From JAEXNA01 sp050486105 (GTDB lineage Bacteria > Vulcanimicrobiota > Xenobia > Xenobiales > JADMJV01): a stretch of 55,673 nt of DNA. The notes beneath the pieces were generated by a model. The model saw only the letters and a list, made by a program, of their open reading frames with translations. It did no database searches and had not been told where the DNA came from. The stretch's first letter is position 1. Every line of letters begins with the position of its first letter. This document shows positions 42,501 to 50,981 of this stretch, piece by piece. Position numbers and translations under genes: made by a program. Location of the stretch: the NCBI GenBank assembly GCA_050486105.1, contig JBJHCR010000004.1, positions 1-55,673 of the forward strand. Reading direction: 5' to 3'.

Positions 42501-43697
42501 ACCGCTCGATTTGGGCGCCCGGGTCAGATCGATTACTGCATGGCTAACGAGGTCTTGAATAAATACGCTCAGTTCGAGTCGCGCCGTAGACCGCGCTGCA
42601 AGGTGGTGGCCATGGGTTGGGGTCCATGGGCCGGGGGAATGGTCACCCCGGCTTTGGCCCGGGAATTCGAGAGGATCGGGGTGGGATTGATTCCCATCGA
42701 ACTCGGGGCGAAAGCGGTGGCCGACGAATTGGCCCAACAAGGAGGTTCGGCTCACGCTGAAGTCCTCTTTGGAGACGGTTTCCCTGAACCGGCGCCGACG
42801 GTCCGCCGGACTAAGGACCACAGCGATGGAAGCGGAAAGCTGCTGTTGCAGAAGACCCTTTCCGTCAAAACCCTACCTTTTCTCGATTCCCACCGTTTGG
42901 GTGGGGACCCGGTCTTGCCTATGGCCATGATGCAGGAGTGGTTCGTCCAAGGAGCCCTCCATGGCGGAACCGGCCTTCGCTTGATCGGCATCGATGACCT
43001 CAGAGTCTTTCGCGGTGCGGTGATCCGAGATGGCGTGGAACCGACCTTGGTGGTGACGGCCCAAGAGGGTCAAATGACCAGCCAAACCGGGAATTATCGC
43101 TGGACTCTGGAGCTTCGAGACATCAGTCGCAACATTCTCCACGCCCGGGCCACCGTGGTTCTCGGTGATGCCTTACCCGAGCAGCCTGAGGCCCGAGAGT
43201 TGAATGGGATAGCCTCCAACGCTTACGGCCATGACAGCGAATCGATATACAGCAACCTTTTGTTCCACGGAACGGACTTCCACGCCGTGAGCGAGGTGTC
43301 AGGGATCTCGGATCGAGGGCTGGCCGCTCTGCTCAAGGTGGCGAAGGCTCCAGCTCACTGGGAAGCTGAGCCCTTGCGCTCCGACTGGGTGACCGAGCCT
43401 CTGGTGGTCGATGGAGTGCTGCAATTAGGGATTCTCTGGTCTTGGGAGAACCTAGGGAAGCCTTCCCTGCCGAATGGCTTTGCCCGCTATCGTCAGTACG
43501 TCAGGAGATTCCCGAAGAAGCCGGTGACCGCAATTCTGAGAGTGACCTCCTCCAGTGAACGCAGTGTGGTCGCTGACTGCGAGTTGCGCGATGAAAAAGG
43601 CAGGGTCCTGGCAACCTTCGAGAAGCTCGACTGGACGGCCGATGAGGGCCTGAAGGCGGCCTTCGGTCTGCCGAGCGCTCTAGCGTCCCGGAGCTAG
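36528..43697 (+). CDS. pfaA: PfaA-type PUFA synthase: KS-AT-(ACP)5-KR-DH
   Basis: A 2389-aa iterative megasynthase. KS (about 10-465) has C214 (DAACAST), H349 (EAHGTGTKVGD) and H389 (SQIGHTKAAAG). AT (about 560-860) has the FLFPGQGSQYVNMG entry, S659 (GHSYGE) and AAFHSPFV. A Pro/Ala/Gln-rich linker (about 910-1125) follows, containing a helix with SRQTAQVHQQFL. Five ACPs carry DSI serines at 1165, 1264, 1359, 1458 and 1553. KR (about 1810-2060) has VLVTGGARGVTAA and the Ser/Tyr pair ending at Y2003. The C-terminal dehydratase (about 2110-2380) has H2122 in SHRLGGDPVLP (the HxxxG-P motif of the PKS-like DH). The stop is 14 bp before the PfaC-type gene; one operon. Confidence 0.97.
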   Translation: MTTKTEQGVLRNGEFAIVGMSALFPKAANLKAFWKVLRLGVDTIGDIPSTHWKPEDYFDADQKAPDKTYCRRGGFLDPYPFDPTEFSMPPTVLEATDTSQLLGLVAAKAALEDAGYTSEREFDREMTSIILGVTGTLELVVPLGARLGHPYWRKALQESGLSDDLVEEVMTRISADYVPWQENSFPGLLGNVVAGRIANRLDLHGTNCVVDAACASTLSAAHLALLELETGQADMVITGGVDTFNDIFMYMCFSKTPALSASGQIRPFDAQGDGTLIGEGIGMVVLKRLADAQRDKDRIYAVIRGVGTSSDGKEKAVYAPFSPGQARALRRAYENAGVSPRTIELVEAHGTGTKVGDVVEFEALKGVYAEASPDQGWCALGSVKSQIGHTKAAAGSAGMIKAALALHHKVLPPTINISRPNPKLGVEESAFYLNTLSRPWISHPEHPRRAALSSFGFGGSNFHIVLEEYGAARTEVAWDGSVEIAAFSGSSQVEIARAVKNLLEGPGDLSHGLYQNRKTFEPKAPHRLIVPAQASQMKEALTEALQALEGGQRPNFYGEGPVQGKLAFLFPGQGSQYVNMGRDLACLFPEMLESLDSVGREVGQAIYPPPTQDSQLEKAQQDYLTSTDRAQPALGVIERGYFHLLQRFGLTPEGTAGHSYGELVALYAAGVLDGQGLAELSAERGRLMAQQGEDLGTMMAVKGSLEKVEKVLKESGTSVVLANRNSPEQCVLSGSEKDLKALAPELKKAGLKGVPLKVGAAFHSPFVAGARDPFHQVASKVKFHKSEIPVYANKTASPYPKSGKAARALLADQLVHQVNFVELIETMASDGFTTFVEVGPKTVLGGLVKAILAESQAAQVVSLDASAGRSDALLDLSKALAQLAAWGWSVDLGAWETEPVVKAKQRMTVEISGANYRSKTPVKPPIRIQGSVGTRDKGAALPTQSSHLSAKVTERVSAPTQAAAPQPPSAPIAEPGPSSRSMVNAAAPQGGTHADSRTSANVGQPSLGALLPHFEALQELSRQTAQVHQQFLKSQEAAQRTLGQLLSGAGERPSLSLREAAPQPVRSVPQSWPVSTSRPLVPVSQAPSPPPRPMPIPAVAVVAEEVKPAVRATTQAPPKSETAPARSASPEVSQALLKVVAEKTGYPVEMLTLDMDLEGDLGIDSIKRVEILAAVEEAIPNLPKVDSDRLGSLRTLSEIVAALGSAAPSTLKATGITVAPMAQGNPEDARVSQALLEVVAEKTGYPVEMLTLEMDLEGDLGIDSIKRVEILAAVEEAIPGLPKVDSDRLGSLRSLGEIVGALAPAGAVSPSALTPTQESSSDSGATAQALMHVVADKTGYPAEMLTLEMDLESDLGIDSIKRVEILAAVEEAVPGLPKIDSERLGSLRTLGEIVSALGSGTPTPVAASAPPSLLVSKGGQGGEAASSALLKVVAEKTGYPAEMLTLEMDLESDLGIDSIKRVEILAAVEEAVPGMPKIDSEVLGSLRTLAEIVAALGSTGATPSREEYAPSVSNASGGAVSEALLEVVSEKTGYPLEMLTLDMDLEGDLGIDSIKRVEILAAVEEAVPNLPKLDSDRMGSLRTLGEIVEALSLGSGPVVGPSLASSAHAGVTPAAKISRQALQLVDVGPGDTVGLPVAEGRRLVVIEDTPGLGQTLVEVLESRGVYCSLWGAEEPLPEDLGTLVLVGNGGQGERSREFLFRAFQRVREASQSLRTHAGGLFTVTTLDGSFGLKGKTFDPFIGGLAGIPKTVAHEWPEVVTRAIDRHPDLMVDEVAEELFKDGPVEVALTPGRRETLVTMVSDSTEGTPYLGADDVVLVTGGARGVTAACALAVAAQHRCKFALLGRTKLEGPSFSLYPDCPDEASLKRTILAQQFSGKAKPKELEEAARKVLGQREIRQSLDGLKALGVQAEYLACDVRDKEQLSQAIKEITASLGRPTGLIHGAGVLADRKIEDKTDQQFQQVFETKVKSLVALTELLPDLKALVLFSSVTARFGRPGQIDYCMANEVLNKYAQFESRRRPRCKVVAMGWGPWAGGMVTPALAREFERIGVGLIPIELGAKAVADELAQQGGSAHAEVLFGDGFPEPAPTVRRTKDHSDGSGKLLLQKTLSVKTLPFLDSHRLGGDPVLPMAMMQEWFVQGALHGGTGLRLIGIDDLRVFRGAVIRDGVEPTLVVTAQEGQMTSQTGNYRWTLELRDISRNILHARATVVLGDALPEQPEARELNGIASNAYGHDSESIYSNLLFHGTDFHAVSEVSGISDRGLAALLKVAKAPAHWEAEPLRSDWVTEPLVVDGVLQLGILWSWENLGKPSLPNGFARYRQYVRRFPKKPVTAILRVTSSSERSVVADCELRDEKGRVLATFEKLDWTADEGLKAAFGLPSALASRS
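39918..41307 (+). repeat. Five tandem ACP-coding repeats inside pfaA
   Basis: Five near-identical units with a period of about 290 bp (serine spacings 99, 95, 99 and 95 codons). Each encodes LGIDSIKRVEILAAV in its core, and linkers are Ala/Pro/Ser-rich. Units 3 and 4 share ESDLG where 1, 2 and 5 have EGDLG, and units 3 and 4 share YPAEML, suggesting recent duplication within the array. Confidence 0.9.
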
Positions 43698-43711
43698 AAA
43701 GGCCAATAAAC

Positions 43712-46700
43712 TTGAATCAACGGTATTCTGTCGCCGTAGTGGGTCTCGGTGGAGTATTTCCGGCAGCCCCCAACGTCGACGCTTATTGGGAGAATATCCT
43801 CGGACGTCGTGACGCTTGCCGAGAGATCGGAGAGGGGCGCTGGCCCGATCGTCCGGATTGGTATTCCGCTCGAGGCTCTGCCGATCGAGTGGCCTCCCTT
43901 CGGGCATGTTTGCTGGAGGCTGTCCCTGAGCCGAAGAGCGGTGATCCTCAGGGACTGAAACTCGACGATCTGAGTAAGCTTTCTCTGGTGGCAGCCGAGA
44001 TGGCCCTCGAGGACGCCAGTGCTCCGATTCGCTCCAAGGAACGGGTCGCTACCATCATGGCCTCCATAGCTCTTCCAACCGCCGAATCATCTCGCCTTTC
44101 TGAAGAGATCTTCTTGGGGCAGTTGGCAGCGGGCCTGACTCCCCGCCCCGAGTCCCCTTCTTTGACGGTGGATCCGTCTTGGAGGGAGGTCACCGGAAGA
44201 GCCGCTCAAGTGATCGCTCGAAGCTTGGGCTTCGGAGGGTTCACGCTGACCTTGGATGCCGCCTGCGCCTCTTCGCTCTATGCTGTGAAGTTGGCTTGCG
44301 ACGCCCTCGTTGATGGGCGGGTCGATGCGGTCCTAGCGGGAGGAGTGAACCGAGCCGACAGCCTTTACACCCAGGCCGGATTCACAGCCTTGGGCGCTCT
44401 GAGCCCAACCGGTCGCTGCTCTCCATTCGACGCCCGAGGCACCGGTCTGGTGGTGGGGGAAGGAGCCGGCGTCTTGCTGCTCAAGCGTTTTTCCGACGCC
44501 GTTCAGGATGGGGACCGAATCTATGCCGTGATTCAGGGAATCGGGCTGTCCAATGACATTGGAGGAAGTCTGCTCGCTCCCGACTCTGAAGGGCAGCTTC
44601 GAGCTCTGCAACTGGCTTACGCTCAGGCTGGGTGGAGCCCTGAAGAGGTGCGCTTGGTTGAGTGCCATGGAACCGGCACCCCCATGGGTGACAAGACTGA
44701 GTTTCGCTCGTTGACCGATTTCTGGCCTGCAGAGGTTCCACAGAGGACGGTGCTGGGCTCGGTGAAATCGCAAATAGGACATCTTCTGACCGGTGCTGGG
44801 GCGGCGGGCTTGATTAAGGTGATCAAGGCTATTCACCATGGAATTCTTCCGCCGATGATCAATTTTGAGTCTCCAGCTCCGGGAATCGATCTCCAGAAGA
44901 GTGCTTTCGAGATTCTGGATCAACCCAGAGAATGGACCGGGGATACAGTTCGCAGAGGGGGAGTGTCGGCATTCGGCTTTGGCGGCATCAATGGTCATGT
45001 CTTGCTGGAAGCTCCTCATAAGCCAACCTCGCTGACCCCTTCGCCCTCGAAACCCCGGGTCAATCCCGAAGAGGTGGTGGTCACGGGACTGGCCGTGCAT
45101 TTGGGACAAGAGCACGACCTCGAGCGGATCATGGTAGACCTTTTTTGGGATCACAGTTCCGTCGGGCCCCGGCCCCAAGGACGTTGGCCGAACGAACTGG
45201 CCGGCGAGAGCGGGCCTCTCCAAGAGTTGTCAGAAATCTGGGGTCTCTTTTTGAGTGAGTTAGAAGTGGAGGTCGGTCAGTTCAGGGTGCCTCCCCGGGA
45301 CCTTCCAGAGATTTTGCTGCAGCAGTCTTTATTGCTGGCGGTAGCAGGCCGAGCAGTTGGCATGAGCTCCCTCGGAGATAAGGCGCGGTGTCGCCGAAGC
45401 GGGGCTCTCATCGGCGTAAATTTGGATCTGGAGACCACCAACTACCATCTGCGATGGGCCTTGAATCGTATGCTGGGCAAGCTCGGTGTCGACCCCGAGG
45501 CTTTCGATGAACCGACTCGAGAGCGCCTCAGAGATTCCCTGTCGAGGGTTCTGGACTCAACTCGGACTTTGGGAGCCTTGGGGAGTATCGTCGCCAGTCG
45601 AGCGGCTCGAGAGTTTTCCTTGGGAGGGCCCTCCTACGCCATTTCTTGCGGAGAACTATCCGGTGTTAGAGCCTTCGAGGTCGCTTACCGGGCCATCTCC
45701 CATGGGGAGATGGACAGTTGTCTGGTGGGGGCTATCGATCTGGCGGGAGACCCTCGCGCGGTTTGGTCTGAAGATGGACAAACTCCCTTCATCAGGGGGA
45801 CTTGCGCTCGCCCGTTCGATCAGGACGGGGTTGGTCCTACGATTTCAGAAGGCGCGGTGGTCTTGATCCTCAAGAGTCGTTCAGCAGCTGAGGCAGACGG
45901 GGACAAGATCCTGGCCGTCGTGGAGGACCTCCAGGCAGCCGGGGGCGTCGGTGGACTGAGGTCGGTGCTGCAGGGCAGCGCCCAAGCTATGGCTGACCGC
46001 GGCGAAGGCCAGGATCGGATCGGCTATGTGGAAATCCTGTCCCGGGGTGAGGAAGTCTCCGACAGTCGTTTCCTCAAGCTTTGGGACGAAATCTTCCCCG
46101 GAGCCCAGGACCGGCATTTCCCTCATGTAGCCCTCGGCAGCGCCGTGGGTTCTTTGGGCTTTCCCGGTGCGGCCTCAGGCCTGTTGGCCGTGACTCGTGC
46201 GGTGGTGGCCTTGTCAGGGAAGGTGATCCCGGCCCTCACTGGTTGCCGGACTCCGCTACCAACCTCCGAGCACCTGTATTTCCCCCGGGAACCTCATTTT
46301 TGGTGGAATGACCGAGAAGCTGGACCGAGACGAGCCCTGGCTGTTGGGGAAGGACGCGGTGGCGACGCATTCTCCTTGAAGTTGCGTGAAGCAGCCAAGA
46401 ATTTCTCTGTTGAGCCAGGAGACTTGGCTCCTCCTCGATGGAAGCTACTCGAGGCCCAATTATTCCTGGTGCATAAGGGCCAAGAAGGCAGACTTTCGGA
46501 GCTTGCGGCCGAGGGCCACGAGCTGCCCGAGTTGGCCAGGCAGTGGTGGCAAGTTCAACGCCATTCCAAGGATGCTCAGGGCGATACTCGGGGAGCTCTG
46601 GTCTGCCGCAGCGTTGAGGAGTTGCGGAAAGGCCTCGAGATCCTAAAGGAGCGATTTCGGACCGGGGGGCAACCCCTGGATGGCCCAGCTGGAGTATTTT

Positions 46701-49700
46701 TCCGAGCACAGCCGGTGTCGGGGAGGGTGGCATGGGTCTTCCCCGGGTCGGGAAATCACTATCTGGGCATGGGCCGTCAACTTTCCCTGCTCTTTCCCGA
46801 AGTGGCCGAAGAGATCTGCTCCGAGGCCGAGCTCAGCTATCAGCACTACACTCCTTGGCTCCATTACCCGTGTCATACCGACCGAAGTGAGGGTTGGGAG
46901 CAGAGGGCGTTAGCCCGCATAGACAACGATCCCTTGGCCCCCATCTTCGGTCAAGTGACCTTTGGCATCTTGGCAGGACGAATTTTGCAGCGATTTTTGT
47001 CTAAGCCTCAAGCAGCGATTGGCTACTCTCTAGGGGAAACCTCAGCTCTCTTCACTCTGGGAGCTTGGACCGAACGAGATGAGATGTTTCAGCGGACCCA
47101 TGCTTCTCCGCTTTTTCATCAGCAGCTTAGAGGCTCGTTTCAGACGGCGCGAGCCGTCTTGGGTCTCGATGCTCAACAGCCGTTCGTCTGGCGGGTGGCA
47201 GTTCTCAATCGGTCCCAGTCCGAAGTGGAATCCAAGATTCGAGAGTTGGGGCAAGCGGATCTCTTCTTGCTCATTGTCAACACTCCAACGGAGTGTGTGG
47301 TTGGCGGGGGAGCGGCGGCGGTCCAAGATTTGGCTCAGGCCTTGGGTTGCGAAGCTTTCCTCCTAGACGGAGTCCCCACGGTCCATTGCCCGCTCATGCA
47401 TCCCGTCATCGAGAGCTACCGCGACCTCCATCGTTTAACCACCACCCCCCCGGAAGGGATAGATTTCTACAACGGGCATCGAGCTTGCATGTATCGGCCG
47501 GACAAGGAGTCTGCCGCTGAATCGATCACCGAAAATGCTCGCTTCGGCTTCGATTTTTCCAGGGTGATAGAAGCGGCCTACAATGACGGAGTCCGCACCT
47601 TTGTGGAGGTCGGTCCGGGGGGGTCTTGTGCTCGAATGGTGCGGAGTACCCTTGGTGACCGAGAGCATTGGGCTCGGTCGCTTTCCCTACCCAAAGAAGG
47701 TAGTGAGGCTCTCAACCTTCTCAAGTTCTTGGCCGGGGCATACGTAGCGGGTCTTGAGGTTGATCTTCAATGCCTCTACCGTGGAGACAGAGCAGACGCA
47801 AGTCATGGACGAACTCGGTTGACTGTGCAAACTGGAGTCACTCTACCGCGACGACTGAGCCCTCCGGTACCATGGCTGTCCGCTTCCCCTGGGCCGCTGA
47901 CCCCACCGGCCCAGAGACCTCCAGCAGAGATTCGAGAGACTTCGAAGGTCGAGGCTCGGGTTCTAGATAGCCCTTCGTCGAAGGCTCCCGCTCCCACCAA
48001 TCTTCGCTATCCCAGAGCCTTGGTCTGGCAGCCTAAGACCGCTGCCTCAACTTCATCTTTAACCAGAAACGGACGGAAATCCATGTCTTCACAGCAACCC
48101 ATCTACAGCGAACTGACTCCGGTGATCGGGCTGCACCCCGATTATCAAGGCGACCCGAGTGCACATCTGGCGGCCTCCATCGTTGAGAGTTCAAGGCAGA
48201 CGGCTCAGGCTCACGAGGCCTATCTGGCTTTGATGGAGAGCACTCGTCTCCAGATGGAGCGATTGCTGCAATTCGGTGTTGGGGACGAGTCCCTCCCCCT
48301 TGCCGAGCCTTGGCCTTGGGCCAGGATCGATCCCACCTCGGCAAATCCCCTGATGCGGGGAGAGCGACCTGCTAGAGCGGCTTTAGCCTTCGACCGAGAC
48401 CAATGCATGGAGTTTGCCGTCGGCTCCATCGCTAAGGTTCTTGGCCCTAAGTTTGCAACCGTTGATGGTCATTCGGTGAGAGTGCGCTTGCCTGACGAAC
48501 CCCTCATGCTTTGCGATCGAATTCTTTCCATTGAAGGAGAACCCGGTTCCTTAGGGGCCGGGAGACTAGTCACCGAGCATGACGTCTTCCCGGAGGCCTG
48601 GTACCTCGACCACGACCGCGCTCCTGTCTGCATTTCGGTGGAGGCCGGCCAGGCCGATCTCTTCTTGTGTTCCTATCTGGGAATAGATTTGGCCACAGGA
48701 GGAGACCGGGCTTATCGTCTGCTGGATGCCACCGTCACTTTCCATAGAGGTCTGCCCCAGCCCGGTGAAGTGATCGTCTACGACATTCGAATCAGCCGGT
48801 TTGTCAATCAGGGTGAAGTCTTTCTGTTTTTCTTTGAGTTCGACGGGACCATCGATGGGAAACCTTTGATCACCATGAGGAATGGCTGTGCGGGTTTTCA
48901 TACCTATGAGGAGATCGCCGCCTCAGGAGGCATCGTTTTAACCAAGATGGAGAAAACCCCGGCTCCCGGCAGATGCCCGCAAGGCTGGGTGCCGCTTTCG
49001 CCCTTCCCCTCCGGGTTGAATGTCGATGAGTCCTACAACGACCAGCAGGTGCAGGCTTTCCGAGATCGCGATCTGGTGGGCTGTTTTGGACGGGGGTTTG
49101 CCGGTCTCCCGCTGACTCGACCTTACGGCTTGCCTTCAGGGCGTATGAAACTTTTCGATCGGGTGCTGAGCTTGCAGCCTGCGGGAGGACGTTTTGGACT
49201 GGGTCGGGTCGAGGCCGAGGCGGACATTCATCCCGATGATTGGTTCTTGACCTGCCATTTCAAGGACGACATGGTCATGCCTGGAACCTTGATGTACGAA
49301 TGTTGCGCTCATAGCTTGAGATTTCTCTTAGCTCGCTTGGGTTGGATGACCGAAGAGTCTGAGGTGGCTTTCGAACCTCGCTTGGGGGTACCGGCGGAGT
49401 TGAAGTGCCGGGGGCCGGTGGACGTCCACACCAAGAAGGTCTTGTATCAGGTGGATATCAAAGAGATCGGTTACGATCCCGAACCTTACGTCATTGCTGA
49501 TGCCTTAATGTATGGGGATGGAAAAGCCATCGTGAGGTTCGTCAATATGTCCTTGCGCCTCACCGGAGTCACTCAGCAGCGCTTGGAGGAGATCTGGCAG
49601 GCACAAGAGCCAGGTGGAACAGAGGTCGAGATGATGAACACTCAGGCTCAGTCACCAGTTCAGGTCCTCTACGACAAGGAGAGCATCATGCAGTTCTCCA

Positions 49701-50806
49701 ACGGTCGACCATCCCTGGCGTTCGGTCCAGAGTACGAAGTGTTCGATTCTCAGCGAAAGATCGCTCGCTTGCCCGGTCCTCCGTACCAGTTTATGGACCG
49801 GATTGTAGAAGTGAATCAACCGAAATTTGTACTCCAGGCGGGGGATTGGATCGAGGCTCAATATGACGTGCCACCGGATGCCTGGTACTTCGGAGCCAAC
49901 CGCCAGGATTCCATGGCCTACTGTATATTGCTCGAGGCTGCCCTTCAGCCTTGTGGCTGGTTGGCCGCCTATTGCGGCTCGGCCTTGCGTTCAAGTTCTG
50001 ATCTGAAATTCCGAAATCTCGGGGGAACGGCGACCTTATATAGAGATCTCTTTCCCGACATTGGCACTATCAGGATGCGAGTTCGGATGACCGAAGTGTC
50101 TGAAGCCGGTGGTATGATCATTGAGAACTTTGATATGGAAGTCTACGCGGGTGAGGATTTGCTCTATCGCGGCACCACCTACTTTGGCTTCTTCTCAGCT
50201 GCAGCCTTGGCAAAGCAAGTCGGGGTCAGGGACGCTTCTCAGCGGACCTATCATTTGACCGAAGATGAGAAACGACGGGTGGGGAGTCCCATCCTGCTCG
50301 AGCGAGTTCATCCGCTGTCACCAGAAGACCCCGCTATCACGACCAGCCTTCCTGGAAATATGCCAGGAAAGGCGCTCCTGATGATGGATCAGGTGGACAT
50401 CTATCTTCCTAAGAGCGGAAGCCAGGGTTTGGGGTTTATCCAGGGCAGTAAGACTGTAGACCCTGACGAGTGGTTCTTCAAGGCGCATTTTTATGAAGAC
50501 CCGGTCTGGCCGGGCTCGCTCGGTCTGGAGGCCTTCTTGCAACTCCTGCGCTATGCTATGCTGCAGACTTGGCCTGAGCTTGCTGAAACTCACCGTTTCG
50601 AGCCCATAGCCTTGGGTGAGGAGCACACCTGGGCTTATCGGGGACAGGTGATCCCGACCAATAGACACGTGGTGGTGGATGTCGATGTCACTAGGCGTGA
50701 GGATGGAGATCGTCCCTTGCTCCAGGGGAGAGGTTTCCTAAGAGTCGATAGTACACCAATCTATGAGATGACCGATTTCGCCCTGAGGATGGTACCAGTG
50801 GGGTAG
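43712..50806 (+). CDS. pfaC: PfaC-type PUFA synthase: KS-CLF-AT-four hotdog dehydratase folds
   Basis: A 2364-aa protein. KS (about 5-445) has C185 (DAACASS), H319 (ECHGTGTPMGD) and SQIGHLLTG. Chain-length-factor (about 455-860) is a KS copy in which Glu648 (SCGELSG) replaces the catalytic Cys. AT (about 1010-1350) is PfaB-like: VFPGSGNHYLGMG, S1106 (GYSLGE), TVHCPLMHPV. A linker with SRQTAQAHEAYLALM precedes four FabA-like hotdog folds around 1595, 1810, 2020 and 2219; the second (H1849, CHFKDDMVMPG) and fourth (H2259, AHFYEDPVWPG) keep the active-site motif, the first and third do not, so they form two double-hotdog DH units. TTG start with GAAAGG 9 nt upstream. No acylglycerol-phosphate acyltransferase domain at the end. 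Confidence 0.96.
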   Translation: MNQRYSVAVVGLGGVFPAAPNVDAYWENILGRRDACREIGEGRWPDRPDWYSARGSADRVASLRACLLEAVPEPKSGDPQGLKLDDLSKLSLVAAEMALEDASAPIRSKERVATIMASIALPTAESSRLSEEIFLGQLAAGLTPRPESPSLTVDPSWREVTGRAAQVIARSLGFGGFTLTLDAACASSLYAVKLACDALVDGRVDAVLAGGVNRADSLYTQAGFTALGALSPTGRCSPFDARGTGLVVGEGAGVLLLKRFSDAVQDGDRIYAVIQGIGLSNDIGGSLLAPDSEGQLRALQLAYAQAGWSPEEVRLVECHGTGTPMGDKTEFRSLTDFWPAEVPQRTVLGSVKSQIGHLLTGAGAAGLIKVIKAIHHGILPPMINFESPAPGIDLQKSAFEILDQPREWTGDTVRRGGVSAFGFGGINGHVLLEAPHKPTSLTPSPSKPRVNPEEVVVTGLAVHLGQEHDLERIMVDLFWDHSSVGPRPQGRWPNELAGESGPLQELSEIWGLFLSELEVEVGQFRVPPRDLPEILLQQSLLLAVAGRAVGMSSLGDKARCRRSGALIGVNLDLETTNYHLRWALNRMLGKLGVDPEAFDEPTRERLRDSLSRVLDSTRTLGALGSIVASRAAREFSLGGPSYAISCGELSGVRAFEVAYRAISHGEMDSCLVGAIDLAGDPRAVWSEDGQTPFIRGTCARPFDQDGVGPTISEGAVVLILKSRSAAEADGDKILAVVEDLQAAGGVGGLRSVLQGSAQAMADRGEGQDRIGYVEILSRGEEVSDSRFLKLWDEIFPGAQDRHFPHVALGSAVGSLGFPGAASGLLAVTRAVVALSGKVIPALTGCRTPLPTSEHLYFPREPHFWWNDREAGPRRALAVGEGRGGDAFSLKLREAAKNFSVEPGDLAPPRWKLLEAQLFLVHKGQEGRLSELAAEGHELPELARQWWQVQRHSKDAQGDTRGALVCRSVEELRKGLEILKERFRTGGQPLDGPAGVFFRAQPVSGRVAWVFPGSGNHYLGMGRQLSLLFPEVAEEICSEAELSYQHYTPWLHYPCHTDRSEGWEQRALARIDNDPLAPIFGQVTFGILAGRILQRFLSKPQAAIGYSLGETSALFTLGAWTERDEMFQRTHASPLFHQQLRGSFQTARAVLGLDAQQPFVWRVAVLNRSQSEVESKIRELGQADLFLLIVNTPTECVVGGGAAAVQDLAQALGCEAFLLDGVPTVHCPLMHPVIESYRDLHRLTTTPPEGIDFYNGHRACMYRPDKESAAESITENARFGFDFSRVIEAAYNDGVRTFVEVGPGGSCARMVRSTLGDREHWARSLSLPKEGSEALNLLKFLAGAYVAGLEVDLQCLYRGDRADASHGRTRLTVQTGVTLPRRLSPPVPWLSASPGPLTPPAQRPPAEIRETSKVEARVLDSPSSKAPAPTNLRYPRALVWQPKTAASTSSLTRNGRKSMSSQQPIYSELTPVIGLHPDYQGDPSAHLAASIVESSRQTAQAHEAYLALMESTRLQMERLLQFGVGDESLPLAEPWPWARIDPTSANPLMRGERPARAALAFDRDQCMEFAVGSIAKVLGPKFATVDGHSVRVRLPDEPLMLCDRILSIEGEPGSLGAGRLVTEHDVFPEAWYLDHDRAPVCISVEAGQADLFLCSYLGIDLATGGDRAYRLLDATVTFHRGLPQPGEVIVYDIRISRFVNQGEVFLFFFEFDGTIDGKPLITMRNGCAGFHTYEEIAASGGIVLTKMEKTPAPGRCPQGWVPLSPFPSGLNVDESYNDQQVQAFRDRDLVGCFGRGFAGLPLTRPYGLPSGRMKLFDRVLSLQPAGGRFGLGRVEAEADIHPDDWFLTCHFKDDMVMPGTLMYECCAHSLRFLLARLGWMTEESEVAFEPRLGVPAELKCRGPVDVHTKKVLYQVDIKEIGYDPEPYVIADALMYGDGKAIVRFVNMSLRLTGVTQQRLEEIWQAQEPGGTEVEMMNTQAQSPVQVLYDKESIMQFSNGRPSLAFGPEYEVFDSQRKIARLPGPPYQFMDRIVEVNQPKFVLQAGDWIEAQYDVPPDAWYFGANRQDSMAYCILLEAALQPCGWLAAYCGSALRSSSDLKFRNLGGTATLYRDLFPDIGTIRMRVRMTEVSEAGGMIIENFDMEVYAGEDLLYRGTTYFGFFSAAALAKQVGVRDASQRTYHLTEDEKRRVGSPILLERVHPLSPEDPAITTSLPGNMPGKALLMMDQVDIYLPKSGSQGLGFIQGSKTVDPDEWFFKAHFYEDPVWPGSLGLEAFLQLLRYAMLQTWPELAETHRFEPIALGEEHTWAYRGQVIPTNRHVVVDVDVTRREDGDRPLLQGRGFLRVDSTPIYEMTDFALRMVPVG

Positions 50807-50981
50807 CCTCCAAGCCGAAACCCAGGGATTTCTCCTCTACGGAGAGAACGGGCAAGCTATCCTAAAGGAGTTGCACGTGGAGACTTGAGGGAGATTTGTA
50901 CCTTTTGAAGTCAAGCATGCTGGGATGGTGTGAGGAGTTAATCAGTATTTTGATTTTGGGCTGTCTTGAAGGGGAAGAGCG

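Noticed and set aside
36528..50806. Heterocyst glycolipid or enediyne synthase instead of PUFA synthase
   Set aside because: The dedicated PfaD-type reductase, five tandem ACPs, KS-CLF pair and double-hotdog FabA-like dehydratases are the PUFA synthase set; enediyne and glycolipid synthases lack this combination.
50831..50845. Hairpin TCTCC-TCTAC-GGAGA after the PfaC-type gene as a terminator
   Set aside because: Only 5 bp of stem and no following T run; the lipid genes could still be one transcript.
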